From Butyrivibrio sp. (GTDB lineage Bacteria > Bacillota > Clostridia > Lachnospirales > Lachnospiraceae): a stretch of DNA of 37,066 nt. A program made the translations under genes and the position numbers. Within the stretch, counting starts at the first letter, position 1. Each line of letters starts with the position of its first letter. Below, piece by piece: positions 8,805-16,286 of this stretch. Where the stretch lies: contig JAMPEU010000001.1 of the NCBI GenBank assembly GCA_023664865.1, positions 107,955 to 145,020 of the forward strand, given 5' to 3'. The notes under the pieces are model-generated. The model was given only the letters and a program-made list of their open reading frames with translations. It was not told where the DNA came from and ran no database searches.

Positions 8805-9673
8805 TGAATGGGTTTACGGAAATTGAAACAATTGCAGAAGAGGGGATTGACGTAGGATTATTGCAGTCGTTTTTGCAGGAGCTGCCCGATAAGGCGCTGC
8901 GTTTCGGCATAAGGGTGCTGCTTGCTCTGATTGTGTTCCTTGTCGGTTTGCAGCTTATTAAGCTTGTGCGGCGGATTTTAAAGAAGTCCATGAAACGTGG
9001 AAATGCTGATGTGGGAGTGGTACAGTTTCTGGATTCGTTCGTTAAAATTACTTTATATATTATTCTTGTATTTGTTATTGCGTCAGGTTTCGGCTTAGAT
9101 GCGGCAAGCGTGGTGGCGCTGCTTGGCTCGGCGGGAGTTGCGATTGGTCTTGCCATACAGGGAAGCTTATCCAACTTTGCGGGCGGAGTGCTGATACTTT
9201 TGATGAAGCCGTTTAAGGTAGGGGATTATATTGTTGCCGGAAACGGCAATGAAGGAACCGTGACCGAAATCCAGATTTTCTATACCAAGCTTACGACTGT
9301 CGATAACAGGGTGATTGTGATTCCCAACGGAACGCTGTCCAATTCCAGCCTTATTAATGCCAGCGCGATGCCGCAGCGCAGAATAGATATATCCGTGGGA
9401 ATCTCGTATCAGGCGGATATCTGTCAGGCGCGCGAAGCGCTGCTTAAGGTTTTGGATAGCGACGACAAGGTATTGCAGGAGCAGGAGAAACTGGTATTTG
9501 TAAATTCGCTGGGAGAGAGCGCGGTTGAACTTGGAATCCGCTGCCATGTGGCATCGGAGGATTTCTGGGAGACCAAATGGAGGCTGACGGAAAATATCAA
9601 ATACGCGCTGGACGAAGCAGGAATATTGATTCCATACAACCAGCTTGACGTACATCTTTTAAAAAAAGATTAA
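8801..9673 (+). CDS. mscS: Small-conductance mechanosensitive channel, MscS family
   Basis: Tension-gated channel that releases solutes on osmotic downshock; inner-membrane homoheptamer in the family. Seen: 290 residues, close to the 286 of E. coli MscS. There are three hydrophobic segments (about 29-53, 75-95, 97-130). The pore helix VVALLGSAGVAIGLAIQGSL is followed by LSNFAGGVLILLMKPFKVGD, the family hallmark. Then come the beta domain (TVDNRVIVIPNGTLSNSSLIN) and a C-terminal alpha/beta domain. The start overlaps the glgB stop; a second ATG follows directly at 8804. Coupling to glgB suggests shared expression, not shared function. Confidence 0.94.
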   Translation: MMNGFTEIETIAEEGIDVGLLQSFLQELPDKALRFGIRVLLALIVFLVGLQLIKLVRRILKKSMKRGNADVGVVQFLDSFVKITLYIILVFVIASGFGLDAASVVALLGSAGVAIGLAIQGSLSNFAGGVLILLMKPFKVGDYIVAGNGNEGTVTEIQIFYTKLTTVDNRVIVIPNGTLSNSSLINASAMPQRRIDISVGISYQADICQAREALLKVLDSDDKVLQEQEKLVFVNSLGESAVELGIRCHVASEDFWETKWRLTENIKYALDEAGILIPYNQLDVHLLKKD

Positions 9674-9699
9674 TCTTCTAAAAAAATATTAATTCGTTG

Positions 9700-9728
9700 T
9701 TGCAAAAAAAGGAATAACCCTTTATAAT
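9700..9728 (+). promoter_or_regulatory. tRNA-Thr promoter
   Basis: TTGCAA (9700-9705), 17 bp, TATAAT (9723-9728), 12 bp before the mature tRNA 5' end. A perfect -10 box gives the tRNA its own transcription unit. Confidence 0.8.
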
Positions 9729-9740
9729 AACATAGGATAA

Positions 9741-9813
9741 GCTGGAATAGCGCAGTTGGTAGCGCAACTGATTCGTAATCAGTAGGTCGAGGGTTCGAGT
9801 CCCTTTTCCAGCT
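9741..9813 (+). tRNA. tRNA-Thr, anticodon CGT
   Basis: A complete cloverleaf can be drawn by hand. The acceptor stem is GCTGGAA/TTCCAGC; the D arm GCGC/GCGC carries loop AGTTGGTA. The anticodon stem ACTGA/TCAGT has loop TTCGTAA (anticodon CGT at 9774-9776, reading ACG). The variable loop is AGGTC, and the T arm GAGGG/CCCTT has loop TTCGAGT. It is 73 nt including discriminator T, and the CCA end is not encoded. It stands alone between mscS and a small accessory gene. No integration duplication of its 3' end was seen within the window. Confidence 0.97.
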
Positions 9814-9826
9814 TTTGGAAATTTTT
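9805..9826 (+). terminator. Rho-independent terminator overlapping the tRNA 3' end
   Basis: TTTCCA-GCTTT-TGGAAA followed by TTTTT. The left arm is part of the tRNA acceptor/T-stem strand, so the terminator shares sequence with the mature tRNA. Confidence 0.6.
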
Positions 9827-9934
9827 GATTTTACGATGTTTTCGGAAAAATTGTTTTATAAAGTATGTTAGCAGTTTAATAATATATTTTATAAAACATT
9901 TTTTATATTTTTAATTAATTGATTATGGAAAGAA

Positions 9935-10216
9935 ATGATTGATAATATGGTATATCCTTATGCAACACTAAGTGATACAACGGAAATTGTTCATTCTGAA
10001 ATGAAGTCAGATGGGAGAGTTAAAGTTTATATTGAAAAAGCTGTACATGATGGTTTTCATAATGCAACATGCTATTTGCCGAATTATACATGGGAAAATA
10101 TAGTTGGGTTTTCTGATACTGAAATGGAATATTATAAAGAGTTTGTTGAAAATAATGCTCATTTAATTATGGAATTTGCAAAAGAAGGGGGATTTGAAAA
10201 TGCCTCAAATTTTTAA
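9935..10216 (+). CDS. Small protein found beside DUF4160 genes (93 aa, unknown function)
   Basis: Acidic, soluble 93-residue protein (MIDNMVYPYATLSDTTEIVH...) with central ATCYLPNYTWENIVGFSD and C-terminal NAHLIMEFAKEGG. I recall similar proteins encoded directly upstream of DUF4160 genes in Clostridia, and its 3' end overlaps the DUF4160 remnant by 17 bp. The paired, overlapping layout suggests a two-gene toxin-antitoxin-like unit, but that role is unproven. The ribosome site GGAAAG is close to the ATG (about 4 nt); an alternative ATG lies at 9947. This gene appears intact while its partner is broken. It is more AT-rich than its biosynthetic neighbours, which fits acquisition by transfer. 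Confidence 0.7.
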   Translation: MIDNMVYPYATLSDTTEIVHSEMKSDGRVKVYIEKAVHDGFHNATCYLPNYTWENIVGFSDTEMEYYKEFVENNAHLIMEFAKEGGFENASNF

Positions 10217-10395
10217 ATTTGGTGGTTATATAATTTTCTTTTGGTCAAATGAAAATAAGCCGATTGCGCCTATTCATGTTCATATTACAAAATATAATCC
10301 AAGAGCTAATTCAACAAAAGTATGGATAACAAGGAAAGAATGAAATTATGCAAAAGTGGCATGAATATTTTGGAGAAATTAGTTATTATTGTTGA
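10200..10395 (+). pseudogene. Remnant of a DUF4160 family gene
   Basis: The first part (10200-10343) encodes MPQIFKFGGYIIFFWSNENK... with PIHVHITK, matching the N-terminal half of DUF4160 proteins (start motif plus HVHV-like strand). It then ends in TGA after 47 codons. A second piece in another frame (10348-10395) encodes MQKWHEYFGEISYYC, which looks like the family's C-terminal WHEYFG ending. The middle (roughly the segment linking the tryptophan-containing strand to the C-terminal helix) is missing. An internal deletion with frameshift is the simplest reading. It begins inside the end of the upstream gene, as expected for translational coupling. Confidence 0.7.
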
Positions 10396-10448
10396 TAGTA
10401 TAAGATTTAAGCGGAACTAAGGTAACAAACATTAGCAGGTACTTAAAT

Positions 10449-10814
10449 ATGAAATTTATCCCTTTATCTGAATCCGAAGGCTCTGCCGACAAAAACATTT
10501 TAAAAGAAGAATTTAAAGCCGCGGCGTATGTCGGCGAAGGCAGACTCGGAGCAAAGCGTCTGTTCTACCGCTATTTTATTAATGTGAAATACATCTCATA
10601 TCTGAATATACAAAAAGCCTACCTTAGAGTTGAAAGTGGAGAGTCCGGGGAATTTCTGTTACAGGAATTCTATCTTATGCTGGTCTTTAAAGACGGCGGC
10701 GAAGGAAAACTGCGCTTTGAGCGCGAGGGGAATGTGAAGACGATTCTGGAATATCTTAAAGAAAATTATCCCGATATTGAAATTGGATATAAAAAGCAGC
10801 GTCCGGCAAAATAG
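10449..10814 (+). CDS. Uncharacterised 121-residue protein
   Basis: Reads MKFIPLSESEGSADKNILKE... with alternating hydrophobic and charged stretches in the middle (YISYLNIQKAYLRVES, FLLQEFYLMLVFKDGG) that suggest beta strands. It ends in a charged helix plus KKQRPAK. The strand-rich core with a C-terminal helix would suit a PH-like or similar small domain, but this is shape only and I do not recognise a family. No signal peptide or membrane helix is visible. The ribosome site is weak (AGCAGGTA). It lies just before the nrdD promoter and is probably unrelated to it. Confidence 0.65.
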   Translation: MKFIPLSESEGSADKNILKEEFKAAAYVGEGRLGAKRLFYRYFINVKYISYLNIQKAYLRVESGESGEFLLQEFYLMLVFKDGGEGKLRFEREGNVKTILEYLKENYPDIEIGYKKQRPAK

Positions 10815-10830
10815 TTTTTCAAACTAATCC

Positions 10831-10858
10831 TTGACATATATTTATAAGATGGTACAAT
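10831..10858 (+). promoter_or_regulatory. nrdD-nrdG promoter
   Basis: TTGACA (10831-10836), 16 bp spacer, TACAAT (10853-10858), about 80 bp before the nrdD start. The -10 box lies inside the first of the operator-like boxes described separately. Confidence 0.75.
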
Positions 10859-10888
10859 ATATAGTATACTAAGAACTAGATATTGTAT
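10852..10888 (+). promoter_or_regulatory. Two probable NrdR boxes in the nrdD promoter
   Basis: GTACAATATATAGTAT (10852-10867) and GAACTAGATATTGTAT (10873-10888) both resemble the NrdR box (ACAC-WAWATSTW-GTGT as I remember it). They lie 21 bp apart centre to centre, two helical turns. Box 1 covers the -10 hexamer, so binding would block transcription. NrdR is the known repressor of ribonucleotide reductase genes across bacteria, which supports the call. Confidence 0.5.
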
Positions 10889-10893
10889 AAAAA

Positions 10894-10909
10894 TATTACT
10901 ATAGTAATA
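10894..10909. promoter_or_regulatory. Perfect 16-bp palindrome in the nrdD leader
   Basis: TATTACTATAGTAATA is identical to its reverse complement. Its centre is a further 21 bp after the second NrdR-like box. The sequence itself is not a good NrdR box, so it may bind another dimeric regulator or an additional repressor unit. Confidence 0.5.
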
Positions 10910-10938
10910 CTATATAATAAGAATGTTGGGGGTTAAAT

Positions 10939-13101
10939 ATGAAGATTATCAAAAGAAGCGGTGCGGAAGTAGCTTTTGACCTGGAGAAGATTTCTGCCGC
11001 CATACGCAAGGCAAACGACAGCGTTGAAGGGATGGAAAAAATTTCCGAGGAGGAAATCGACGAGATTGCCAAAGTGGTAGCGGAACATTGCGTAGAAATG
11101 AAGCGTTCTCCAAGCGTGGAAGAAATTCAGGATATGGTGGAAAACCAGCTTATGAAGCATGACGCCTATTCTATGGCGAGAAATTACATTACTTATCGCT
11201 ACAGGCGTGCGCTTGTGCGTAAGTCCAATTCTACCGACCAGCAGATATTGAGCCTGTTGGAATGTAATAACGAGGAAGTCAAGCAGGAGAATTCTAATAA
11301 AAATCCGACTGTAAATAGCGTGCAGCGCGATTATATGGCGGGAGAAGTGAGCAAGGATATCACGAAGAGATTTTTGCTGCCGGCGGATATAGTAGAAGCC
11401 CATGAGCAGGGAATAATTCACTTCCATGATGCAGATTATTTTGCCCAGCATATGCACAACTGCTGTCTGGTAAATTTAGAGGACATGCTGCAGAACGGAA
11501 CCGTAATAAGTGAGACGATGATTGACACGCCGAAGAGTTTTTCCACGGCATGTAATGTCGCTACTCAGTGTATTGCACAGATAGCCAGTTCGCAGTACGG
11601 TGGGCAGAGTATATCTTTAGCGCACTTGGCTCCTTTCGTACAGGTGAGCCGTGAAAAGCTGCGCCGTGTAGTCCGTGAGGAAATGCAGGCGGCGGGCATT
11701 GCCGTAACCGAGGAACAAGTAAATACGATTGCCGAAGTGCGCGTAAGGGAGGAAATCAACCGGGGCGTGCAGATGATTCAATATCAGGTTATTACGCTGA
11801 TGACGACCAACGGACAAGCGCCGTTTGTCACAGTGTTTATGTATATTGATGAAGCACCCGAAGGACAGACCAGGGACGACCTTGCAATGGTTATCGAGGA
11901 GATGCTTAACCAGCGTATCCGTGGAGTCAAGAATGAAAAAGGCGTGTATATTACCCCCGCGTTCCCCAAGCTTATTTATGTTCTGGAAGAAGACAACATT
12001 CATGAGGACAGTAAATACTGGTATCTGACCAAGCTTGCTGCCAAATGTACGGCGAAAAGAATGGTGCCAGACTATATTTCCGAGAAGATTATGAAAAAGT
12101 TAAAAGACGGCAACTGCTATACCTGCATGGGCTGCCGTTCTTTCCTTACGGTATACCATGATGAGAATGATAAACCGAAATTCTACGGCAGATTCAATCA
12201 GGGCGTAGTGACGTTAAACCTCGTGGACATCGCATGTTCGTCGGGGAAAGACATGGATGCTTTCTGGAAGATATTTGACGAAAGGCTGGAACTTTGTAAA
12301 CGTGCGCTTATGTGCAGGCATGACAGATTAAAAGGCACGCCTTCCGACGTTGCGCCGATTTTATGGCAGTATGGCGCGCTTGCCAGACTTAAAAAAGGCG
12401 AGCCGATTGATAAGCTGCTTTATGGCGGATACTCCACGATTTCTCTTGGTTATGCGGGCTTGTGTGAATGTACAAAATATATGACAGGAAAATCGCATAC
12501 AGATCCGGAGGCAACGCCTTTTGCACTGGAAGTTATGCAGCGTTTGAATGCCGCATGTAAGAAATGGGCGAAAGAAACAAACATTGATTTCAGCCTTTAC
12601 GGTACGCCGCTTGAATCCACGACATACAAATTCTCCAAATGCTTACAGAAGCGTTTCGGCATCATTGAAGGCGTGACGGATAAGAGCTATATTACAAACA
12701 GCTATCATGTGCATGTGACGGAAAATATCAACGCTTTTGATAAGCTTACATTTGAATCACAGTTCCAGGAGCTGTCTCCGGGCGGCGCAATAAGCTATGT
12801 GGAAGTGCCGAACATGGAGAATAATATAGACGCTGTGCTTGCCGTTATGAAACATATCTATGATAATATCATGTATGCCGAACTTAACACCAAGAGCGAT
12901 TACTGTCAGGTATGCGATTATCACGGCGAGATTAAAATCGTGACGGATAACGACGGAAAACTGATTTGGAAGTGTCCGAACTGCGGAAACACAGACCAGA
13001 ACAAAATGAATGTAGCGAGACGCACCTGCGGTTATATCGGCACGCAGTTCTGGAATCAGGGACGCACGCAGGAAATTAAAGAAAGAGTTCTGCATCTGTA
13101 A
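10939..13101 (+). CDS. nrdD: Anaerobic (class III) ribonucleoside-triphosphate reductase
   Basis: Reduces ribonucleoside triphosphates to deoxyribonucleotides without oxygen, using a glycyl radical. Seen: 720 residues. The N-terminal ATP-cone (about 1-95, starting MKIIKRSGAEVAFDLEKISA) is the usual allosteric domain. The central catalytic domain is followed by a zinc site at Cys656, Cys659, Cys679 and Cys682 (CQVC...CPNC). The C-terminal radical loop is RRTCGYIG with the radical Gly698. The ribosome site is TTGGGGG-type. nrdG follows after 13 bp. The oxygen-sensitive radical enzyme as the local reductase fits a strict or facultative anaerobe. Regulation by NrdR is suggested by the upstream boxes. 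Confidence 0.97.
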   Translation: MKIIKRSGAEVAFDLEKISAAIRKANDSVEGMEKISEEEIDEIAKVVAEHCVEMKRSPSVEEIQDMVENQLMKHDAYSMARNYITYRYRRALVRKSNSTDQQILSLLECNNEEVKQENSNKNPTVNSVQRDYMAGEVSKDITKRFLLPADIVEAHEQGIIHFHDADYFAQHMHNCCLVNLEDMLQNGTVISETMIDTPKSFSTACNVATQCIAQIASSQYGGQSISLAHLAPFVQVSREKLRRVVREEMQAAGIAVTEEQVNTIAEVRVREEINRGVQMIQYQVITLMTTNGQAPFVTVFMYIDEAPEGQTRDDLAMVIEEMLNQRIRGVKNEKGVYITPAFPKLIYVLEEDNIHEDSKYWYLTKLAAKCTAKRMVPDYISEKIMKKLKDGNCYTCMGCRSFLTVYHDENDKPKFYGRFNQGVVTLNLVDIACSSGKDMDAFWKIFDERLELCKRALMCRHDRLKGTPSDVAPILWQYGALARLKKGEPIDKLLYGGYSTISLGYAGLCECTKYMTGKSHTDPEATPFALEVMQRLNAACKKWAKETNIDFSLYGTPLESTTYKFSKCLQKRFGIIEGVTDKSYITNSYHVHVTENINAFDKLTFESQFQELSPGGAISYVEVPNMENNIDAVLAVMKHIYDNIMYAELNTKSDYCQVCDYHGEIKIVTDNDGKLIWKCPNCGNTDQNKMNVARRTCGYIGTQFWNQGRTQEIKERVLHL

Positions 13102-13114
13102 TAGGAGACGACAA

Positions 13115-13636
13115 ATGTATTATTCGGAGATAAAAGAATATGATATTGCCAACGGACCGGGAGTAAGGGTTACATTGTTCGTGAGCGGCTGCACGCACCA
13201 CTGTAAAGGCTGTTTCAACGAGATGACATGGGATTTCCAATATGGCAGACCGTTCATGGTGGAAGATATTGAGAGAATCTTAAAGCTTATGGAACCGTCA
13301 TATATATCCGGATTAACCCTGCTTGGCGGCGAACCGATGGAATATGTAAACGAACAGGGGCTTTTGCCCCTGCTTCGTGCTGTAAAAGAAAAGTATCCGC
13401 ATAAGTCCGTATGGTGTTATACCGGTTATCTGTTTGATAAGGATATTCTGGGCGATTTTTGCCATAAATGGCAGGAGACAAAAGAGCTGCTTTCTTATCT
13501 CGACATCATTGTAGACGGTGAGTTCATCGAAGAGCAAAAAGACATAATCCTTCAGTTTAGGGGTTCTTCCAATCAGAGAATTATCGATGTCAAAAAGTCC
13601 ATGCAATCAGACGAAATTGTCCTGTGGGAAGAATAA
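13115..13636 (+). CDS. nrdG: Anaerobic ribonucleotide reductase activating protein (radical SAM)
   Basis: Uses S-adenosylmethionine and a [4Fe-4S] cluster to generate the glycyl radical on NrdD. Seen: 173 residues, normal length. The cluster-binding Cys26, Cys30 and Cys33 lie in SGCTHHCKGCFNEMTW, preceded by ANGPGVRVTLFVSG typical of NrdG. GGEPM at about 70-74 is the SAM-binding GGE motif. The ribosome site is GGAG, with the start 13 bp after nrdD, so the two form one operon. Confidence 0.96.
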   Translation: MYYSEIKEYDIANGPGVRVTLFVSGCTHHCKGCFNEMTWDFQYGRPFMVEDIERILKLMEPSYISGLTLLGGEPMEYVNEQGLLPLLRAVKEKYPHKSVWCYTGYLFDKDILGDFCHKWQETKELLSYLDIIVDGEFIEEQKDIILQFRGSSNQRIIDVKKSMQSDEIVLWEE

Positions 13637-13668
13637 GGGAACAGTGTGAGAAGGAGCGTGGTTTTAAT

Positions 13669-13986
13669 ATGGAGAAAGAGACAAATGATGAAAAAGATGT
13701 CGGCAAAGGGCTTATTGGGCTTGGAATATTTAATTTGGCGCTCACTTTAATTCTTATAAGTTGGAGAAAATTATTCTTTAGCGCAGTCTTAATTCTGGCT
13801 TATGGCATCGGAATTTACAGTGTTGTATATGCTTTTAAAAATAAAAAGATATTCATTGGCGTGGTTTGTTTTTTATTGAATGGCATAGCGATTCTGCTTT
13901 ATGCCAGAAAATTCGGTTTGATTTTTTTACAATACCTAATGATATTGTGGGATTTTATAAAAAAGATTTTTGCCCTTTTTCAATAA
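13669..13986 (+). CDS. Small integral membrane protein, unknown function (105 aa)
   Basis: A charged N-terminus (MEKETNDEKDVGKG) is followed by three or four hydrophobic stretches: GLGIFNLALTLILISW, LFFSAVLILAYGIGIYSVVYA, FIGVVCFLLNGIAILLYA and GLIFLQYLMILWDFI. I place the start at 13669, which has AAGGAGCG upstream, instead of 13624, which would overlap nrdG and has no ribosome site. It lies 32 bp after nrdG and 54 bp before the first Sel1 gene, so cotranscription with either is possible. It resembles many small membrane proteins without a clear family. Confidence 0.7.
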   Translation: MEKETNDEKDVGKGLIGLGIFNLALTLILISWRKLFFSAVLILAYGIGIYSVVYAFKNKKIFIGVVCFLLNGIAILLYARKFGLIFLQYLMILWDFIKKIFALFQ

Positions 13987-14040
13987 AATTCCCTGTTATT
14001 TTCTGCTATCAAAAACAACTGCAACAAAAGGATAAGGAAA

Positions 14041-15534
14041 ATGAAGAAAAAATTATTCATGGTAATTCTGTTGTTATGCGTTACTATGGCAATGGCAGCC
14101 TACGGCAAAAATGCAGTCATGGAAGCGGAGGAACATGAAGTCGCGGAAGCAGAAACGTGGCTTACGGAAGCGGACAGGTGCTATGAAGCGGGACGCAAGA
14201 GCCTTTATGGACTGGACGGAACGCAGATTAACCTTGAGGACGCCTATACGAATTTCATAAAGTCGCAGGAGCTTGGAAATACTGATGCGAATTTCTATCT
14301 CGGTTTATTGGCTGACGAATATTACAATTATCCCATACAGAATTATAAGCAGGCAAGAGCATATTATGAGCAATGCGGGGACAATCCACATGCGCAGATT
14401 GTTTTAGGGCTTTTATACTATTGGGGAAATGGCGTAGATGAAGACAAGGAAAAGGGTAAAGAACTTTTTCAGTCAGCGATAGAACAGGGTGTGACTGAGG
14501 GATATTATGGGTATGCCGTTATCATGCAATATAATGATTATGAAACTGCCTTAGAATATTATAATAAAGTAATAGAAGAAGGCACAGAGCAGTTTTATAT
14601 TGCAAGGGCAATGTGTTCTATCGGCGATATGTATGAGTGGGACAGGAGATTGGGACGTGATTACGAAAAGGCAGCCGAGTGGTACATAAAGGCAGCGGAT
14701 TTGGGTGATAAGTACGCAATGCGGGAATTAGGCTCTATGTATGCGTATGGCAAAGGCGTAGAACAGGACGGAGCAAAAGCAATCGAATGGTATATCAAAG
14801 CAGCGGATATAGGCGATACGGGCGCACTGTATTCTATTGGCGATATGTATATGTTTGGCGGAGGCGTGGAGCAGGATTATGATAAAGCAATCGAATGGTA
14901 CACCAAAGCGGCTGATTTAGGTCATATGGATGCAATGCGCAGACTTGCCACTATATATAGGTATGGCAATATATATGGGTATGGCGAAGAAGAAATACAG
15001 CCGGATTATGATAAGGCAGTCGAATGGTATACAAAATTAGCGGATTTAGGTGATGTGAATGCAATGCGTACTCTTGGCGGTATATATAGAGAAGGTATTG
15101 GAGTGAAACAGGACGGAGAAAAAGCCCTCGAATGGTATGCCAAAGCAGCGGATTTGAGTGATGCGCATGCAATGTGCCTTATTGCTTATATGTATGATGA
15201 TGGCATTGGAGTGGAGCAGGATTATGAAAAAGCGCTCGAATGGTATACAAAGGCGGCAAACTTAGGTGATATTGATTCGAAGATTATACTTGGAACTAAG
15301 TATAGGTATGGAGAAGGAGTAGAGCAGGACGGCGAAAAAGCTATCGAATGGTATATGGATGCGTTAGATAAAGGTTCTAATATTAGATATGTATGGAATT
15401 ATATTGCCGCTATGTATAGATATGGTGAAGGCGTGGAGCAGGATTACGATAAGGCAATAGAATATTACACAAAAGCTGCAAACTTAGGTGATACGTCTGC
15501 GAAGGAGACTCTTGAAGAGTTGCAGAGACAGTAA
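14041..15534 (+). CDS. Secreted Sel1-repeat (SLR) protein A, lipobox cysteine lost
   Basis: 497 residues: signal peptide (MKKKLFMVILLLCVTMAMAA), a short acidic linker, then about eight canonical SLR units and three degenerate ones. The units follow the pattern LGxMYxxGxGVEQDxxKAIEWYxKAADLGD. SLR proteins are helical solenoids that mediate protein-protein contacts; bacterial ones act in envelope, symbiosis or signalling roles. It is a close paralogue of the gene at 16287. There the signal peptide ends TMTACGKNAD, a lipobox with Cys21; here the same position is Tyr21 (AMAAYGKNA, TGC to TAC). This copy is therefore probably released or remains uncleaved instead of lipid-anchored. The ribosome site AAGGATAAGGAAA is identical in the paralogue. 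The target is unknown. Confidence 0.88.
   Translation: MKKKLFMVILLLCVTMAMAAYGKNAVMEAEEHEVAEAETWLTEADRCYEAGRKSLYGLDGTQINLEDAYTNFIKSQELGNTDANFYLGLLADEYYNYPIQNYKQARAYYEQCGDNPHAQIVLGLLYYWGNGVDEDKEKGKELFQSAIEQGVTEGYYGYAVIMQYNDYETALEYYNKVIEEGTEQFYIARAMCSIGDMYEWDRRLGRDYEKAAEWYIKAADLGDKYAMRELGSMYAYGKGVEQDGAKAIEWYIKAADIGDTGALYSIGDMYMFGGGVEQDYDKAIEWYTKAADLGHMDAMRRLATIYRYGNIYGYGEEEIQPDYDKAVEWYTKLADLGDVNAMRTLGGIYREGIGVKQDGEKALEWYAKAADLSDAHAMCLIAYMYDDGIGVEQDYEKALEWYTKAANLGDIDSKIILGTKYRYGEGVEQDGEKAIEWYMDALDKGSNIRYVWNYIAAMYRYGEGVEQDYDKAIEYYTKAANLGDTSAKETLEELQRQ
14630..15520 (+). repeat. Tandem 108-bp coding repeats of Sel1 protein A
   Basis: About eight imperfect units of roughly 36 codons each, recognisable at DNA level by recurring GAATGGTATA-C/A-AAAGC and GAGCAGGA-(C/T)-(G/T)A-GA-AAAGC. 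They are coding repeats, not CRISPR, and are a likely substrate for unit gain or loss and for exchange with the paralogue. Confidence 0.8.
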
Positions 15535-15588
15535 GCGGAATATAATCTATAAAGTCGTATAGAGAGATAATATACATAGAATAAAAGC

Positions 15589-15617
15589 TTTACACTTTTT
15601 ACATACTTTGTTATGAT
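15589..15617 (+). promoter_or_regulatory. Promoter of the 61-residue gene
   Basis: TTTACA (15589-15594), 17 bp, TATGAT (15612-15617), 43 bp before the ATG at 15660. Confidence 0.65.
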
Positions 15618-15659
15618 TAAGTTGTAACAACTGACAGGGATGAAAGGGTAGGTGATTGT

Positions 15660-15845
15660 ATGACTGAAGGCGAAATGATAAAAATAACAGTCGAAGAGTT
15701 TGCAAGAATTCAAAAATATATGCTTTTAATAGAAAATAAAGAGTCAGCAGCATATAAAGAAATTAAAGGTCGGTATATTGAACTGAAAGTAATACTCACA
15801 CAATCCGGCGTTAATCTCACAGAACTTGATATAGTAAAAGCATAA
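15660..15845 (+). CDS. Small protein, unknown function (61 aa)
   Basis: MTEGEMIKITVEEFARIQKY... is a charged, helical 61-residue protein with a well-placed ribosome site (GTAGGTG), its own promoter and a hairpin terminator. The bounded transcription unit argues for a real gene. It lies between the two Sel1 paralogues. No family recognised; the EEFARIQKYMLLI stretch may be an amphipathic helix. Confidence 0.65.
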   Translation: MTEGEMIKITVEEFARIQKYMLLIENKESAAYKEIKGRYIELKVILTQSGVNLTELDIVKA

Positions 15846-15855
15846 TAAGCAAATA

Positions 15856-15898
15856 GGTGTAAAGTCTTTATTAAATTATTAAGTCTTTACGCCTTTTT
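15856..15898 (+). terminator. Rho-independent terminator after the 61-residue gene
   Basis: GGTGTAAAG (15856-15864) pairs with CTTTACGCC (15885-15893) with one G-U, then TTTTT. Confidence 0.7.
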
Positions 15899-15968
15899 AA
15901 TACAGATACTTGAAATTATCAGTAGAATTGATATAATTAAAATAATAATAACTAGGGTAGGATAAAAT

Positions 15969-16211
15969 ATGGATGATGAATTGAAACTGATGGTTAATAC
16001 TATTATTGAAGAAATTGGAAGAGTGGAAAATAGAATAGATAAGCGGTTTGAAAATATCGATGCGCGATTTGATAAGTTAGAAATACGTTTAGAATCCATG
16101 CAGCATGAGATTAATGCGTGTAAGTTAGAACGTGATTCAGTTGGATTATTGCTTAAAAAAATAGACCAGTTAGAGCATCGAATTGAAGAACTGGAAAGAA
16201 AAACGGCATAA
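15969..16211 (+). CDS. Small coiled-coil protein (80 aa)
   Basis: MDDELKLMVNTIIEEIGRVE... consists almost entirely of heptad-like patterns (ENRIDKRFENIDARFDKLEI, LLLKKIDQLEHRIEELERK), predicting a parallel coiled coil. No enzyme motif, signal peptide or membrane helix. Similar small heptad proteins are common in clostridial genomes and phages without assigned function. The ribosome site is GTAGGATAAA. A hairpin terminator follows, so it is probably monocistronic between the Sel1 genes. It might act as an oligomerisation partner, but nothing in the sequence proves this. Confidence 0.7.
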   Translation: MDDELKLMVNTIIEEIGRVENRIDKRFENIDARFDKLEIRLESMQHEINACKLERDSVGLLLKKIDQLEHRIEELERKTA

Positions 16212-16224
16212 TAACAGAAACAGT

Positions 16225-16266
16225 AAAGCAGAGAAGTAGTTTTAATAAAACGGTTCGCTGCTTTTT
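16225..16266 (+). terminator. Rho-independent terminator after the coiled-coil gene
   Basis: AAAGCAG (16225-16231) pairs with CTGCTTT (16258-16264), with an inner hairpin GTTTT-AAT-AAAAC (16239-16251), then a T-run. Confidence 0.65.
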
Positions 16267-16286
16267 CTTTATAAAGGATAAGGAAA

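Noticed and set aside
13624-13668. Extension of the small membrane protein to 13624
   Set aside because: It would overlap the nrdG end and has no ribosome site, whereas 13669 follows AAGGAGCG.
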